Assembly: GCA_018242205.1 (NCBI GenBank)
Contig: JAFECJ010000008.1
Span: forward strand, 62,001-126,000
From: Pseudomonadota bacterium
GTDB taxonomy: Bacteria; Pseudomonadota; Alphaproteobacteria; Rhizobiales; Xanthobacteraceae
Length of the DNA stretch: 64,000 bases
Direction of reading: 5' to 3'
The notes under the pieces are model-generated. The model was given only the letters and a program-made list of their open reading frames with translations. It had not been told where the DNA came from and did not search any database. A program made the translations under genes and the position numbers. This document shows, in pieces, positions 36,438 to 45,842 of the stretch (the stretch's first letter is position 1; every line of letters starts with the position of its first letter).

Positions 36438-37238
36438 TCAGGAGGCGCGCTTGCGCTCGGCTTCCTGCATACCGCGCGAGGCTTCCTCGCGCAGGTCGCT
36501 CCAGATCATGCCGACGAGTTGACCGAAGCGCTCGCTGCTCATGATCTCCGACGAGCGCGGCCGCGGCAGATCGATCGGGATGATGCGCTTTACGGTGCCG
36601 GGGCGGTAGCTCATCACGACCACCCGGTCGGAAAGCTGCACCGCTTCCGTGATGTTGTGCGTGATGAGCAGCGTCGTCTGCTCGAGCTCCTGCTGGATCT
36701 GCAGCACCTTGTCGCCGAGCAGCAACCGGGTCTGTTCGTCGAGCGCGGCGAACGGCTCGTCCATCAGCAGGATCTTGGGATCGAAAGCGAGCGTCCGAGC
36801 AATCGCCGTGCGCTGGCGCATGCCGCCGGAGAGCTCGCTTGGATAATTGTTTTCGAAACCTTCGAGGCCGACCAGCTTTATGAAATGGCGGGCGCGTTCG
36901 ACGCGTTCCTTCTTTGGCATTCCGGCTGCTTCCAGCGGAAACATCACGTTCTGCAGCGTCGTGCGCCAGGGAAACGTCGACTCTTCCTGGAAGACCGTGC
37001 CGATGGTGCGGTCGCCCGGTTTGCCTTGGCCATCGAGTACCACCTCGCCCTCATAATCTTTGAGGAAGCCGCCGATGATATTGAACAAGGTTGACTTGCC
37101 GCAGCCGCTCGGCCCGATAATCGAGATGAATTCGCCCGGCTTCACGTCGAACGACATGTCTCGCACGGCGACAATGCCGGCGTGACCACCAAACCTCTTG
37201 GTGACGTTTTTGATCTGCAGCGCGTGTCCGTGCGACAT
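36438..37238 (-). CDS. ABC transporter ATPase, NrtD/SsuB/TauB-like
   Basis: 266 residues from ATG 37238. Walker A GPSGCGKST, Q-loop FQEES, signature LSGGMRQR, Walker B ILLMDEPFAALDE, and H-loop ITHN. The FPWRTTLQNV motif after the Q-loop is typical of nitrate/sulfonate/taurine importers, matching the SBP at 21783 and permeases at 26445-28075. No permease is adjacent. It is downstream of aldehyde dehydrogenase 2? No: it is transcribed after that gene (26 bases away), in the ThDP enzyme 2 operon. Confidence 0.93.
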   Translation of the reverse strand: MSHGHALQIKNVTKRFGGHAGIVAVRDMSFDVKPGEFISIIGPSGCGKSTLFNIIGGFLKDYEGEVVLDGQGKPGDRTIGTVFQEESTFPWRTTLQNVMFPLEAAGMPKKERVERARHFIKLVGLEGFENNYPSELSGGMRQRTAIARTLAFDPKILLMDEPFAALDEQTRLLLGDKVLQIQQELEQTTLLITHNITEAVQLSDRVVVMSYRPGTVKRIIPIDLPRPRSSEIMSSERFGQLVGMIWSDLREEASRGMQEAERKRAS

Positions 37239-37264
37239 CGTCTCGATCCTCTGACTGGTCTGGC

Positions 37265-38755
37265 TCAGGTCCCGGCGCCGTCCAGCACGACATTGATGCT
37301 CTTGAGCTGCGTGTTGTCCAGCAGCTCTTCGATCGACTCCTCGCGCCCCAGGCCCGACTGCTTGTAGCCGCCGAATGGCACGCCGTAGTAGTGCGTGCTG
37401 GCGCCGTTGACCCAGACATAGCCGGCTTCGACGCGCGCCGCCGCGCGGTGGGCCACCGACAGGTTCTTGGTCCAGATCGACGCCGTTAAGCCGTAGCTGA
37501 GTTCGTTGACGGCCTGGAACATCGCCTCCTCGTCGCGCCATTTAAAGACGCTCAACACAGGCCCGAAGATTTCCTCGCGGGCGATGCGCATGCTGGGCGT
37601 CACGTCGGCGAAGATCGTCGGCTCGTAATAGAATCCCTTGGCAAAGGCCGGATCGTCCGGGCGGCGTCCGCCGATGACAAGCCGCGCGCCGTCCTGCTTG
37701 CCGGCCTCGACGTAGTGAATGACCTTGTCAAGCTGCGCCAGGCTGACGAGGCAGCCCATCTCGGTGTCCGGATCGGTCGGGATGCCGAAGCGCAGCGCCT
37801 TGAGCTTCTCGACCACGCGGTCCAGCACCGCATCGTGAATGCCCTCGTGCAGGAAGGCGCGGGACGTCGAGCCGCAGGACTGGCCGAGCCAGACGAAATT
37901 CATGCCCTGGATCACGCCCGCTGCGAGCTTGTCCGGGTCAGCGTCGGGATAGCCGATGAGCGCATTCTTGCCGCCGAGTTCGAGCGACACCTTTTTCAGC
38001 GAGTCCGCGGCACCCTTAAGGATCGCCTTGCCGGTCGGGATGGCGCCGATCAGGCCGACCTTGGCAACCAACGGATGGGCAACCATGGCCTCGCCGCAGG
38101 CCCGGCCGCCAGACAACACGCTGACGACACCCGGCGGGAATAGTGGCCCGATCAATTCGGCCAATCGCAATGTCGACAACGGCGCCTGCTCCGGCGGCTT
38201 CATAATCACGGCATTGCCGGCGGCCAGCGCCGGCGCCGCGTGCGTCGCCGCGAACAACATCGGATGATTGTAGGCGTTGATGCGCACGACGACACCGAGC
38301 GGTTCACGCACCGTGAAGCTCAGCACATCGTCGCCGCCGGGAATGGTGTCGCCCTTGATCTCGGTGATCAGACCGGCGAACTGTTCAAATGCCTGCGCGC
38401 CGCCCTCGCTGTCCTTGATCATGCGCTTGAACGGCCCGCCGCAATCGGCCGCGTCGAGCATCGCCAGTTCGTCGGCATGCTGGCGGATGACGTCGGCCGC
38501 CTTGCGCAGCACGGTCGCGCGCTCCAGCGGCTTCATACGCCGCCACACCTTGAAACCCTGATAGGCAGCCTTGACGGCAGCGTCGACATCGTCGGCGCCG
38601 GCCAGAGAGACCGAGCCGAGGCTCTCACCGGTTGCCGGATTGAAGGTTTCCTGCGTCGCGCCGGAGCGCGCCTTGTGCCAGGCGCCGCCGTAATACAGAT
38701 CGCGTTTCACGGTGGGCAGAACGAATGCAGCAGACTTCTTCAACGCAGTCGCCAT
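37265..38755 (-). CDS. NAD(P)-dependent aldehyde dehydrogenase 2
   Basis: 496 residues from ATG 38755. Motifs: NAYNHPMLFAATHAAPALAAGN, the GAIPTGKAIL cofactor region, LELGGKNAL with the general-base Glu, and the catalytic Cys in WLGQSCGSTSR. It resembles betaine-aldehyde/benzaldehyde dehydrogenases more than the SSADH-like copy at 29817. It is 40 bases downstream of ThDP enzyme 2, so it again pairs an aldehyde producer with an aldehyde oxidiser. Confidence 0.9.
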   Translation of the reverse strand: MATALKKSAAFVLPTVKRDLYYGGAWHKARSGATQETFNPATGESLGSVSLAGADDVDAAVKAAYQGFKVWRRMKPLERATVLRKAADVIRQHADELAMLDAADCGGPFKRMIKDSEGGAQAFEQFAGLITEIKGDTIPGGDDVLSFTVREPLGVVVRINAYNHPMLFAATHAAPALAAGNAVIMKPPEQAPLSTLRLAELIGPLFPPGVVSVLSGGRACGEAMVAHPLVAKVGLIGAIPTGKAILKGAADSLKKVSLELGGKNALIGYPDADPDKLAAGVIQGMNFVWLGQSCGSTSRAFLHEGIHDAVLDRVVEKLKALRFGIPTDPDTEMGCLVSLAQLDKVIHYVEAGKQDGARLVIGGRRPDDPAFAKGFYYEPTIFADVTPSMRIAREEIFGPVLSVFKWRDEEAMFQAVNELSYGLTASIWTKNLSVAHRAAARVEAGYVWVNGASTHYYGVPFGGYKQSGLGREESIEELLDNTQLKSINVVLDGAGT

Positions 38756-38795
38756 GGCGGACCTCAGAACGGTAACGACACAACAAGGCCCGCCA

Positions 38796-40616
38796 TCAGG
38801 GCGAGCCGACTTCCTTGGTTTCGGTGAGCGCGGCCACGGTGCTCGGCGCGTAGCCGGGCGCGACATGCACATCGACGACCACCGTCTCACCGGCCTTCAC
38901 GGCGGCCACGGCTTCGGCCAACGTCTTCGCCAGGTCGGCATGGCTCTTGACCGGGCCGAAGGCGGTCGCGCCCTGGGCGCGCGCGAACATTACGATATCG
39001 GGTTCAGGGTCGGCAATACGCTGGCCGATCCAGCGGTTCTCGACCGGCCGGCCGCGCATCACGGCGACGCGTTCCTGGTGGACTTCGTCGTTGAAATAGG
39101 AATGGTTGTTGGCGACGACCGTGAGCATCGGCACCTTGTAATGCACGGCGCTCCACAGTGCGGTGACGCCCATCAGATAGTCGCCGTCGCCGAGGATGGC
39201 GACCGGCAGCCGGCCCGTACCCTTCAGCGCCAGCGCCGCGCCGACGGCCATGCCGGGGCCCGAGCCGACGCCGCCGCCGCCGGAGTGTCCGATCTGATCC
39301 AGCGGATGCTCGAACGGCCAGTAAGAGCCGTCCCAGCCGAGCGGCAGGCGCGACAGGCACACTTCGTCATTCTTCACGGCGTCGCGCAAGGTCAACGCAA
39401 TGTCCTTGAGCGTGATCGGGCCCTCGCCCGTTCCCTTCGCCACCTTGGCCGGCGTCTTGCCGTAAGCGCGCTTCGGCGCCGGCAGCGTCTTGATCAGCGC
39501 GGGCACCGCCGCTTCCGGCGTCACGGCGAGCCGCACGTCGACCGGCGGCAGCGCCATGTAGCCCATATCCCATCCGTTATGGATATGGTGATCGACCGAG
39601 ACATGGATCACCTTGGCCGGGCAGCCCTCGGGCCAGGCCTGTTTCAGCGTGCCGGCGAGGTCGACCCAGTCGAGGCTGAGCACGACGTCGCTACTCTGCA
39701 GCTTGCCGAGTGACTCCTTGCTGATGAACATGCCACGCGGCATGGCGTGCAATTCGTGCTCGCTGGGGAAGCTGGCGCCGACCTTGAGATCGGTGAACAC
39801 CGTGGCGCCAAGCTGCTCGGCCAGCCGCACGCGGTCGGCCCAGGCCTTCGGATCGCGCGACACGCGGCCCGACAGGATCACCGGCGACTTCGCATTCGAC
39901 AAAAGACGGAGCGCGGCATCGAGACTGGCCGGATCGGGCGCCGGCGACGGGATCGCCTTGTAGCGCGCCATGTCCGGCATCGGCGCGCCGCCGGCGTGTT
40001 TGGCTTCCTGCATCGCCGAATCGAGCACGATGTAAACAGGGCCGCAAGGCGCGGTCGTGGAAATCTGCAGGCCGCGCAACAGCGCCTCTTCGGTCGCCTC
40101 GACGGAAGCCGGCTGGTCGTCCCACTTGGTGTAATGCCGCGTCATCGACGCCTGGTCGCGCGACGTATGGATCCAGTCGATGAAGGGGCGGCGCTTGTTG
40201 GCATCGACCGGGCCAGTGGCGCCGAGGATCATCATCGGCACCCGGTCACACCAGGCGTTGAAGATCGCCATCGTGCCATGCATCAGACCGACATTGCTGT
40301 GCAGCACCACCGCCAGCGGCTTGCCGGCGATCTTGGCGTAGCCGTGCGCGATGGCGACCGCCGCCTCCTCATGCAGGCAGAGCAGCATCTGCGGCCGCTC
40401 GTTACCGAGTAGATTGACCAGGCTGTCGTGCAGACCGCGGAAACTGGCGCCCGGGTTCAGGCAGATGAACGGCAAATCAAGTTCCCGGATAATGCGGGCA
40501 ATGCGGTCACTGCCCCATCCGTCCTCGATCGCATTCGGTAGCGCCGGCACCTCGGGAATACCGGAATTGCTTCTCTGCTCACCTGACTTGTTACGCACGC
40601 CTGAGCTTCCTTCCAC
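38796..40616 (-). CDS. ThDP-dependent enzyme 2, benzoylformate decarboxylase-like
   Basis: 606 residues if GTG 40616 is used; a second in-frame GTG at 40598 with GAAGGAAG upstream is equally good (600 residues). ThDP motif GDG at 476-478, Asn-Asn at 503-504; Glu83 in LHEEAAV; His106 in VLHSNVG. The N-terminal extension (SGEQRSNSGIPEVPALPNAI) is absent from the other three copies. It shares most motifs with enzyme 1, for example the ACGP-type segment TAPCGPxYxxLD. A MarR gene lies directly upstream. Confidence 0.87.
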   Translation of the reverse strand: MEGSSGVRNKSGEQRSNSGIPEVPALPNAIEDGWGSDRIARIIRELDLPFICLNPGASFRGLHDSLVNLLGNERPQMLLCLHEEAAVAIAHGYAKIAGKPLAVVLHSNVGLMHGTMAIFNAWCDRVPMMILGATGPVDANKRRPFIDWIHTSRDQASMTRHYTKWDDQPASVEATEEALLRGLQISTTAPCGPVYIVLDSAMQEAKHAGGAPMPDMARYKAIPSPAPDPASLDAALRLLSNAKSPVILSGRVSRDPKAWADRVRLAEQLGATVFTDLKVGASFPSEHELHAMPRGMFISKESLGKLQSSDVVLSLDWVDLAGTLKQAWPEGCPAKVIHVSVDHHIHNGWDMGYMALPPVDVRLAVTPEAAVPALIKTLPAPKRAYGKTPAKVAKGTGEGPITLKDIALTLRDAVKNDEVCLSRLPLGWDGSYWPFEHPLDQIGHSGGGGVGSGPGMAVGAALALKGTGRLPVAILGDGDYLMGVTALWSAVHYKVPMLTVVANNHSYFNDEVHQERVAVMRGRPVENRWIGQRIADPEPDIVMFARAQGATAFGPVKSHADLAKTLAEAVAAVKAGETVVVDVHVAPGYAPSTVAALTETKEVGSP

Positions 40617-40631
40617 CGCCTGCGACTGCCG

Positions 40632-41141
40632 CTATTTCGTCGTACCGGCGCCCGGGCCGACATAGAACATCAGCGTCGACAGCGCGGTCTCACGCTCGTC
40701 GGTCGTCAGTTGGCTGGTGAAATAGTCGACGTGGGGTTTGACTTCGTTGTCGATGCGATCGCAGATCGCCCGGCCCGCCGGCGTGATCTTCAGGATCGTG
40801 ACGCGCCCGTCGGCGGCGTCGGAGTCGCGCTTGAGATATTTGGACTTGACCAGCCCCTTGATCAGGTTCGAGGCGAAGGCCGGCGCGATATCAAGCCGTT
40901 CAGCGAGTTCGCTCACCCGCAGTTCCTGGTTCGCGCTGCCGTACACCTGGAGCAGCGCCTGATGCGCCAGCGACTCAAGCCCGACTTCCTTGGCCTTCTC
41001 TTCGATGATGCGGAAGACCCTGCGCAGGATGTAGCGCACATGGGCGACCGCAGCGAAATACTCGTGCTTATCGGCGCCATTGCGCGAGCGGGCGGCGGCG
41101 GCCGAGCGCTTTTCAATCTTCGCGAAGTTGAGGACGTTCAT
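40632..41141 (-). CDS. MarR-family regulator 2
   Basis: 169 residues. The helix-turn-helix region LRVSELAERLDIAPAFASNLIKGLVKSKYLKRDSDAADGRVTILKITPAG spans about 75-125, with the DxR wing element DGR. It is the first gene of the minus-strand unit leading to ThDP enzyme 2, aldehyde dehydrogenase 2 and the ATPase, 15 bases before enzyme 2. It is divergent from ubiX across an A/T-rich control region. Confidence 0.9.
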   Translation of the reverse strand: MNVLNFAKIEKRSAAAARSRNGADKHEYFAAVAHVRYILRRVFRIIEEKAKEVGLESLAHQALLQVYGSANQELRVSELAERLDIAPAFASNLIKGLVKSKYLKRDSDAADGRVTILKITPAGRAICDRIDNEVKPHVDYFTSQLTTDERETALSTLMFYVGPGAGTTK

Positions 41142-41415
41142 CGATTATTTCCCGGCATTTCACCGCGATCCGGCTACCATAGGTTTGGCGGCGCCGATCG
41201 CGTTGTTGATTCGAATTAGTTAGTTAACATATCTTTCTGGAAATGCCAGCGCAATTTCCGACCAGGTTGCGGCGGCGGTATCGGACGGTATGCGCTGCGG
41301 CGCACAGGGTCAGCCGCCCGGCGATTTATGTATGTTTACAACCTTAGTTCTATAATATATGCCAGATAGTTGCCCACCGGCGGCGCGGAGCCGCGGCGGC
41401 GAACAGGATCGTCAC
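41142..41415. promoter_or_regulatory. Divergent control region between marR 2 and ubiX
   Basis: 274 bases. Two A/T-rich islands stand out: 41212-41240 with TTAGTTAGTTAACATATC, and 41322-41360 with TTATGTATGTTTACAACC followed by TTAGTTCTATAATATATGCC, where TATAAT is a possible -10 box for ubiX. Both islands share AACATA-like words with other control regions in the island. No RNA gene was seen. Confidence 0.45.
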
Positions 41416-42000
41416 GTGACCAAGCGTATCATCGTCGGCATCAGCGGCGCCTCCGGGGCGATCCTCGGTATCCGGACGCTTGAGGCCCTGCGCGCCGCCG
41501 GCGTCGAGACGCACCTCGTGGTCTCCAAATCGGCGCTGCTGACGATTTCGAGTGAAACCGATATCACGCCCGCCCAGGTCCGCGATCTCGCCGACGTCAC
41601 CTACAAGGCCGAGAATGTCGGCGCCGCAATTGCCAGCGGGTCGTTTCGGACCATGGGAATGATCGTCATCCCCTGCTCCATACGCTCGCTCTCCGAAATC
41701 GCCTACGGCAATACGACGAGTCTGCTCACGCGCGCCGCCGATGTCATCCTCAAGGAGCGCCGCAAGCTCGTCCTCGTCGTGCGCGAGACGCCGCTGCATC
41801 TTGGCCACCTCAAGACCATGACCCGAGCCGCCGAAATCGGCGCGGTGATCGCGCCGTTCATGCCGGCGCTTTACACCCGGCCGCAGACAATCGATGACAT
41901 CATCAATCACACGGTCGGCCGCGTTCTCGACCAGTTCGACATCGATACCGGAGCCGTCAAACGCTGGGGCGAGCAAGTCCCGGCCATTGGCGAAACGTGA
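41416..42000 (+). CDS. ubiX: UbiX/Pad1-type flavin prenyltransferase
   Basis: 194 residues from GTG 41416; an ATG at 41359 would add 19 residues unlike the family. Typical UbiX sequence: GISGASGAILG, VVSKSA, IVIPCSIRSLSEIAYG, ADVILKERRKLVLVVRETPLH and LGHLKTMTRAAEIGAVIAPFMPA. It makes prenylated FMN, the cofactor of UbiD decarboxylases, and the gene is directly followed by ubiD (18 bases). This is likely a catabolic pair rather than ubiquinone synthesis, judged by context. Confidence 0.95.
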   Translation: MTKRIIVGISGASGAILGIRTLEALRAAGVETHLVVSKSALLTISSETDITPAQVRDLADVTYKAENVGAAIASGSFRTMGMIVIPCSIRSLSEIAYGNTTSLLTRAADVILKERRKLVLVVRETPLHLGHLKTMTRAAEIGAVIAPFMPALYTRPQTIDDIINHTVGRVLDQFDIDTGAVKRWGEQVPAIGET

Positions 42001-42018
42001 AGATAAAGGAATGCCGGG

Positions 42019-43449
42019 ATGTATCGCGACTTGCGTGAATTTATCGATCTCGTCGATGGCCTGGGAGCGCTGCGGCGGATCGACAACGCCGACCCTATGC
42101 TCGAGATCGGCGGCATCACGGAAGTTGCCGCCGGCATGCCGGAATGCCCGGCATTGCTGTTCGACAACATCAAAGGCTATCCGAAAGGCTACCGTATCTT
42201 CAGCAACGCCACCGTAAGCGCGCAGCGCGCCGCGCTGGCGCTCGGGCTAGATCCGCATCTGCGGCCGCTCGACGCGCTGAAGGCCTGGATGGCCAAGAGG
42301 CAAACGCTGAAGACCTTCGATCCGATCGAGGTGAAGGACGCTGCCTATCTCGAGAACTCGATGACCGGCGACGATGTCGATCTGGCGCGCCTGCCGTCGC
42401 CGCATTGGCACCCGGATGACGGCGGCCCTTATATCGGCTCCGGTAGCCTCGTGATCATGGGCGATGCCGACGAAGGCTGGGTCAACGCTTCGATCTATCG
42501 CGTGCAGGTGCATGGCCGCAATCAGGTGACGATCCAGTTCGATCATCAGGGCCGCCACGGGGCGATGATCTCGAAGAAATACTGGGAGCGCGGCAAGCCC
42601 TGCCCGGTGGTCGTCGTCAACGGCGAGGATCCGGCCTTGTTCATCGCCGGCTTCGAATATCTGCCAGCGGGCCAGTCGGAATACGCCTTCGCCGGCGCCA
42701 TCAAGGGCGCACCGATCGAAGTGTATCCCGGCCCGGTGACGCGCCTGCCGATCCCCGCTTATGCCGAGAGCGTGCTGGAAGGCGAATTACTGCCGATGTC
42801 GGAGACGAGCCTGCTCGAGGGCCCGTTCGGCGAATTCACCGGCTACTATGCCGCCGACAAGCGGCCGGCGCCGGTGATGAAGGTCACCGCCATCCATCAC
42901 CGCACCAATCCGATTCTGCTCGGTTCGCCGCCGATGAAACCGCCGCGCTTCCATTTCGGGTTGCCATTCCGCGGCGCCGGCATCTGGCAGAACCTGATCG
43001 CCTGCGGAGTCACCGACGTCATCGGAGTCTGGCAGCACGTCTCCCAGCTCATGACCGTGATCGCGCTCGAACAGCGCTATCCAGGCCACGCCAAGCGCGC
43101 CGGCTTGATCGCGGCGGCGAACAGCTACATGGGCCGCCTCGTGGTCATCGTCGATGAAGACGTCGATCCATCCAATCTGGCCGACGTGATGTGGGCGGTG
43201 ACAACGCGTTCGGAGCCGTCGGAATCGGTCGACATCGTCCGCGGCGGCTGGAGCTCGGGCCTCGATCCGCGCCTGACGCCGGAAGCCCGCGACCAGGGGC
43301 TAACGCAGAATTCAAAAATGATCATTGACGCCTGCCGACCGTTCGGCTGGCGCAAGAAATATGCGAAGACCTCCGCGCTATCGATCGCCGAGACCCGCGT
43401 CATCGAGGACAAATGGATGGCGAGCCTGAGGCCTGCTGTCCAAAGCTGA
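42019..43449 (+). CDS. ubiD: UbiD-family prenyl-FMN-dependent decarboxylase
   Basis: 476 residues. Family pattern is clear: EVAAGMPECPALLFDNIKGYP, LPSPHWHPDDGGPYIGSG, IYRVQVHGRNQVTIQFDHQGRH, PAYAESVLEGELLPMSETSLLEGPFGEFTGYYA, and IVVDEDVDPSNL-like VIVDEDVDPSNLADVMWA. UbiD enzymes reversibly decarboxylate aromatic, heteroaromatic or alpha,beta-unsaturated acids. Located with its cofactor-forming partner and followed 12 bases later by a D-2-hydroxyacid dehydrogenase gene. Confidence 0.94.
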   Translation: MYRDLREFIDLVDGLGALRRIDNADPMLEIGGITEVAAGMPECPALLFDNIKGYPKGYRIFSNATVSAQRAALALGLDPHLRPLDALKAWMAKRQTLKTFDPIEVKDAAYLENSMTGDDVDLARLPSPHWHPDDGGPYIGSGSLVIMGDADEGWVNASIYRVQVHGRNQVTIQFDHQGRHGAMISKKYWERGKPCPVVVVNGEDPALFIAGFEYLPAGQSEYAFAGAIKGAPIEVYPGPVTRLPIPAYAESVLEGELLPMSETSLLEGPFGEFTGYYAADKRPAPVMKVTAIHHRTNPILLGSPPMKPPRFHFGLPFRGAGIWQNLIACGVTDVIGVWQHVSQLMTVIALEQRYPGHAKRAGLIAAANSYMGRLVVIVDEDVDPSNLADVMWAVTTRSEPSESVDIVRGGWSSGLDPRLTPEARDQGLTQNSKMIIDACRPFGWRKKYAKTSALSIAETRVIEDKWMASLRPAVQS

Positions 43450-43461
43450 GAAAAGCGCGCC

Positions 43462-44532
43462 ATGGGCAAACCCAAGGTTCTCGTCTTCGCGCCGCTCGCC
43501 GGCACCGAAACAATGATGAGTGAACTCGCCGCGCACGGCTACGACCTGGTGCTCGGCGATCCGCGCTGGCAGCAGCCCGGCAAGGCGCGGGCAGCGGAAA
43601 TCGCCGTCGCCGCGCGTGACGCGGCGGCGCTGATGGGCACCTCGATCCGCGCCACGCCGATCACCCGCGAGGTGATCGAGGCCTCCCCGCATTTACGCAC
43701 CGTGACCAAGTATTCCGTCGGCGTCGACGACGTCGACATCGCCGCCGCCACCGAACACGGCATCCTCGTCTGTCACGGCCCGACCGAAGACAATTGTTTC
43801 GCGGTCGCCGAGAACACCATAGCCTTGATGCTCGCGCTGCTGAAGAAGATCAGCCGCCGCAACGCCGACGTGCGCGCCGGCCAATGGCGCGAGGAGCGGC
43901 ACGCCGCGACCTTTCTCGGCGCCCGCGTCTCGGACGGATATCCGGGCATCACGGTCGGACTGGTCGGCCTCGGCCGCATCGGTACACGCGTCTCGCAATT
44001 GCTCGCCCCGTGGCGGCTGCGCGTTATTGCCTACGACCCTTACGTGCCACCGACCAGCTTCATGCTCGCGGGCGTCGAGCGCGTCGACTACGCCACGCTG
44101 CTGCGGCGGTCCGACGTCATCTCGTTTCACGCGACGCTGAGCGACGAAACCCGGATGATGTTCGCCACGCGCGAGATCGGCCTCACCAAGCCGGGCGCGG
44201 TCGTTATCAATACCGCGCGCGGCAAAATGATCGACGAGGCCGCCGTCGCCGCCGCGCTGCATGACGGCCGTCTCGGCGGCGCGGCGATCGACGCCTTCGA
44301 GGAAGAACCGCTGCCGATGGACTCGCCGCTGCGCGCCATCGGCGACACGCTGATCCTGTCGCCGCACGCCACCGCGAAGACCGACACCGTCGAATTGCGC
44401 GCCGGCGCCGAATGGGCGGGGCGCTCCGTGCACGACGCGCTCAGCGGCCGCGTGCCCGACAATGTCTACAATAAGGACGCCATCGCGCTGTGGAAAAAGC
44501 GCTTCGGCGGCGTCGATCTGTCGAAATCCTGA
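43462..44532 (+). CDS. D-2-hydroxyacid dehydrogenase
   Basis: 356 residues. NAD-binding GLVGLGRIGTRVSQLLAPW near residue 170; catalytic Arg in NTARGKMID, Glu in FEEEPLP, His in LSPHATAKT. The family reduces 2-oxo acids (hydroxypyruvate, glyoxylate, phosphohydroxypyruvate and others). It ends the ubiX-ubiD unit. It could interconvert a 2-hydroxy acid and a 2-oxo acid that feeds a ThDP decarboxylase, which is inference. Confidence 0.9.
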   Translation: MGKPKVLVFAPLAGTETMMSELAAHGYDLVLGDPRWQQPGKARAAEIAVAARDAAALMGTSIRATPITREVIEASPHLRTVTKYSVGVDDVDIAAATEHGILVCHGPTEDNCFAVAENTIALMLALLKKISRRNADVRAGQWREERHAATFLGARVSDGYPGITVGLVGLGRIGTRVSQLLAPWRLRVIAYDPYVPPTSFMLAGVERVDYATLLRRSDVISFHATLSDETRMMFATREIGLTKPGAVVINTARGKMIDEAAVAAALHDGRLGGAAIDAFEEEPLPMDSPLRAIGDTLILSPHATAKTDTVELRAGAEWAGRSVHDALSGRVPDNVYNKDAIALWKKRFGGVDLSKS

Positions 44533-44541
44533 CCGTCACAG

Positions 44542-44567
44542 AAAAAAGGCCGCCCCTGCGGGCGGCC
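44542..44567 (-). terminator. Intrinsic terminator of the alanine dehydrogenase gene
   Basis: Eight-base perfect arms GGCCGCCC and GGGCGGCC (44548-44555 and 44560-44567) with a 4-base loop. Read on the minus strand the stem is followed by six T residues (44547-44542). It lies 37 bases after the ald stop codon. Confidence 0.88.
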
Positions 44568-44603
44568 CAGTCACCGGGAGGGGATCCGGCGGATCCGGCC
44601 TTG

Positions 44604-45719
44604 TTACGCCGCTATGGCGGCTTCGGCCGAAACGTATGGCAGGCTGAGACTGTCGGCGACCGCCTTGTAGGTCACCTTGCCCTTGTGAACGTTGAGGCCG
44701 TTGCGCAGATGCGGATTGGCCAGCAGCGCCTTCAGGCCCGACGAAGCTAGTGCGAGACCGAAAGGCAGCGTCGCATTGTTGAGCGCGTGGCTTGAGGTCA
44801 CCGGCACTGCGCCGGGCATGTTGGCGACGCAGTAATGGATGACGCCGTCGACGACATAGGTCGGCTCGGCATGCGTCGTCGCATGCGAGGTTTCGAAGCA
44901 GCCGCCCTGGTCGATGGCGACATCGACGATCACTGCGCCATTCTTCATCGTCTTCAGCTTGTCACGGCTGACGAGCTTCGGCGCGCTGGCGCCCGGCACC
45001 AGTACCGCGCCGATCACGACATCAGCCGCCGCGACTTCGTTGTCGAGCGCGTCGGAGGTCGAATACAGCGTGCGGACCCGGCCCGCGAACAGGTCGTCGA
45101 GTTCGCGAAGGCGCGGCAGCGAGCGGTCGAGGATGGTCACTTCGGCGCCGAGGCCGACGGCCATGCGCGCCGCATGGAGGCCAACAACGCCGCCGCCAAT
45201 CACCACGACGCGACCCGCCGGCACGCCCGGGACGCCGCCGATGAGCAGTCCGCGGCCGCCGGCTGGACGTTTGAGTGCGACGCCGGCTGCTTCGATCGCC
45301 AGCCGCCCGGCGACTTCGCTCATCGGCGCCAGCAGCGGTAGGCCACCGCGATCGTCGGTCACCGTTTCATAGGCGACCGCCGTACATCCCGACTTGATCA
45401 GCGCCGCCGTTTGTTTCGGGTCGGGCGCCAGATGGAGATAAGTGAACAGGATCTGGCCTTCGCGCAGCATAGCGCACTCGTCCAGTTGCGGTTCCTTGAC
45501 CTTGACGATCATATCCGCCGCCTTGAACACCTCGGCTGCGGATTTAGCGATTTCGGCGCCGGCCTGGCGATAGGCATCGTCGCTGGCGCCAATGCCGTCG
45601 CCGGCACTGCTCTGCACCAAGACTTTGTGGCCGCGCTGGACGTATTCCCGGACCGACGCCGGGGTCAGCCCGACGCGATATTCATGGGTTTTGATTTCGC
45701 TTGGCACGCCGACGAGCAT
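44604..45719 (-). CDS. ald: Alanine dehydrogenase
   Basis: 371 residues, the standard Ald length. It interconverts L-alanine and pyruvate with NAD and ammonia. Visible: [34 protein letters not shown] motif [28 protein letters not shown], and [16 protein letters not shown] [16 protein letters not shown]. In the context of class III aminotransferases, Ald would regenerate pyruvate as amino acceptor while releasing ammonia. An Lrp/AsnC gene diverges from it across 123 bases. Confidence 0.96.
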   Translation of the reverse strand: MLVGVPSEIKTHEYRVGLTPASVREYVQRGHKVLVQSSAGDGIGASDDAYRQAGAEIAKSAAEVFKAADMIVKVKEPQLDECAMLREGQILFTYLHLAPDPKQTAALIKSGCTAVAYETVTDDRGGLPLLAPMSEVAGRLAIEAAGVALKRPAGGRGLLIGGVPGVPAGRVVVIGGGVVGLHAARMAVGLGAEVTILDRSLPRLRELDDLFAGRVRTLYSTSDALDNEVAAADVVIGAVLVPGASAPKLVSRDKLKTMKNGAVIVDVAIDQGGCFETSHATTHAEPTYVVDGVIHYCVANMPGAVPVTSSHALNNATLPFGLALASSGLKALLANPHLRNGLNVHKGKVTYKAVADSLSLPYVSAEAAIAA

Positions 45720-45842
45720 GGGATCCCCTCCTGTGTTGGCTGCAAACTAGACCAAGACGAAGTTGTTTTTCCGGCGTTTCATGCGCTATCTTCTCCTCTT
45801 GCGCAGCATTCCTGCGCGTCCTCACGATAGACGGCTCGTTTC

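Noticed and set aside
36438..37541. Longer N-terminal form of the ATPase reaching 37541
   Set aside because: The added residues are a shadow of the aldehyde dehydrogenase gene; ATG 37238 gives the family length.
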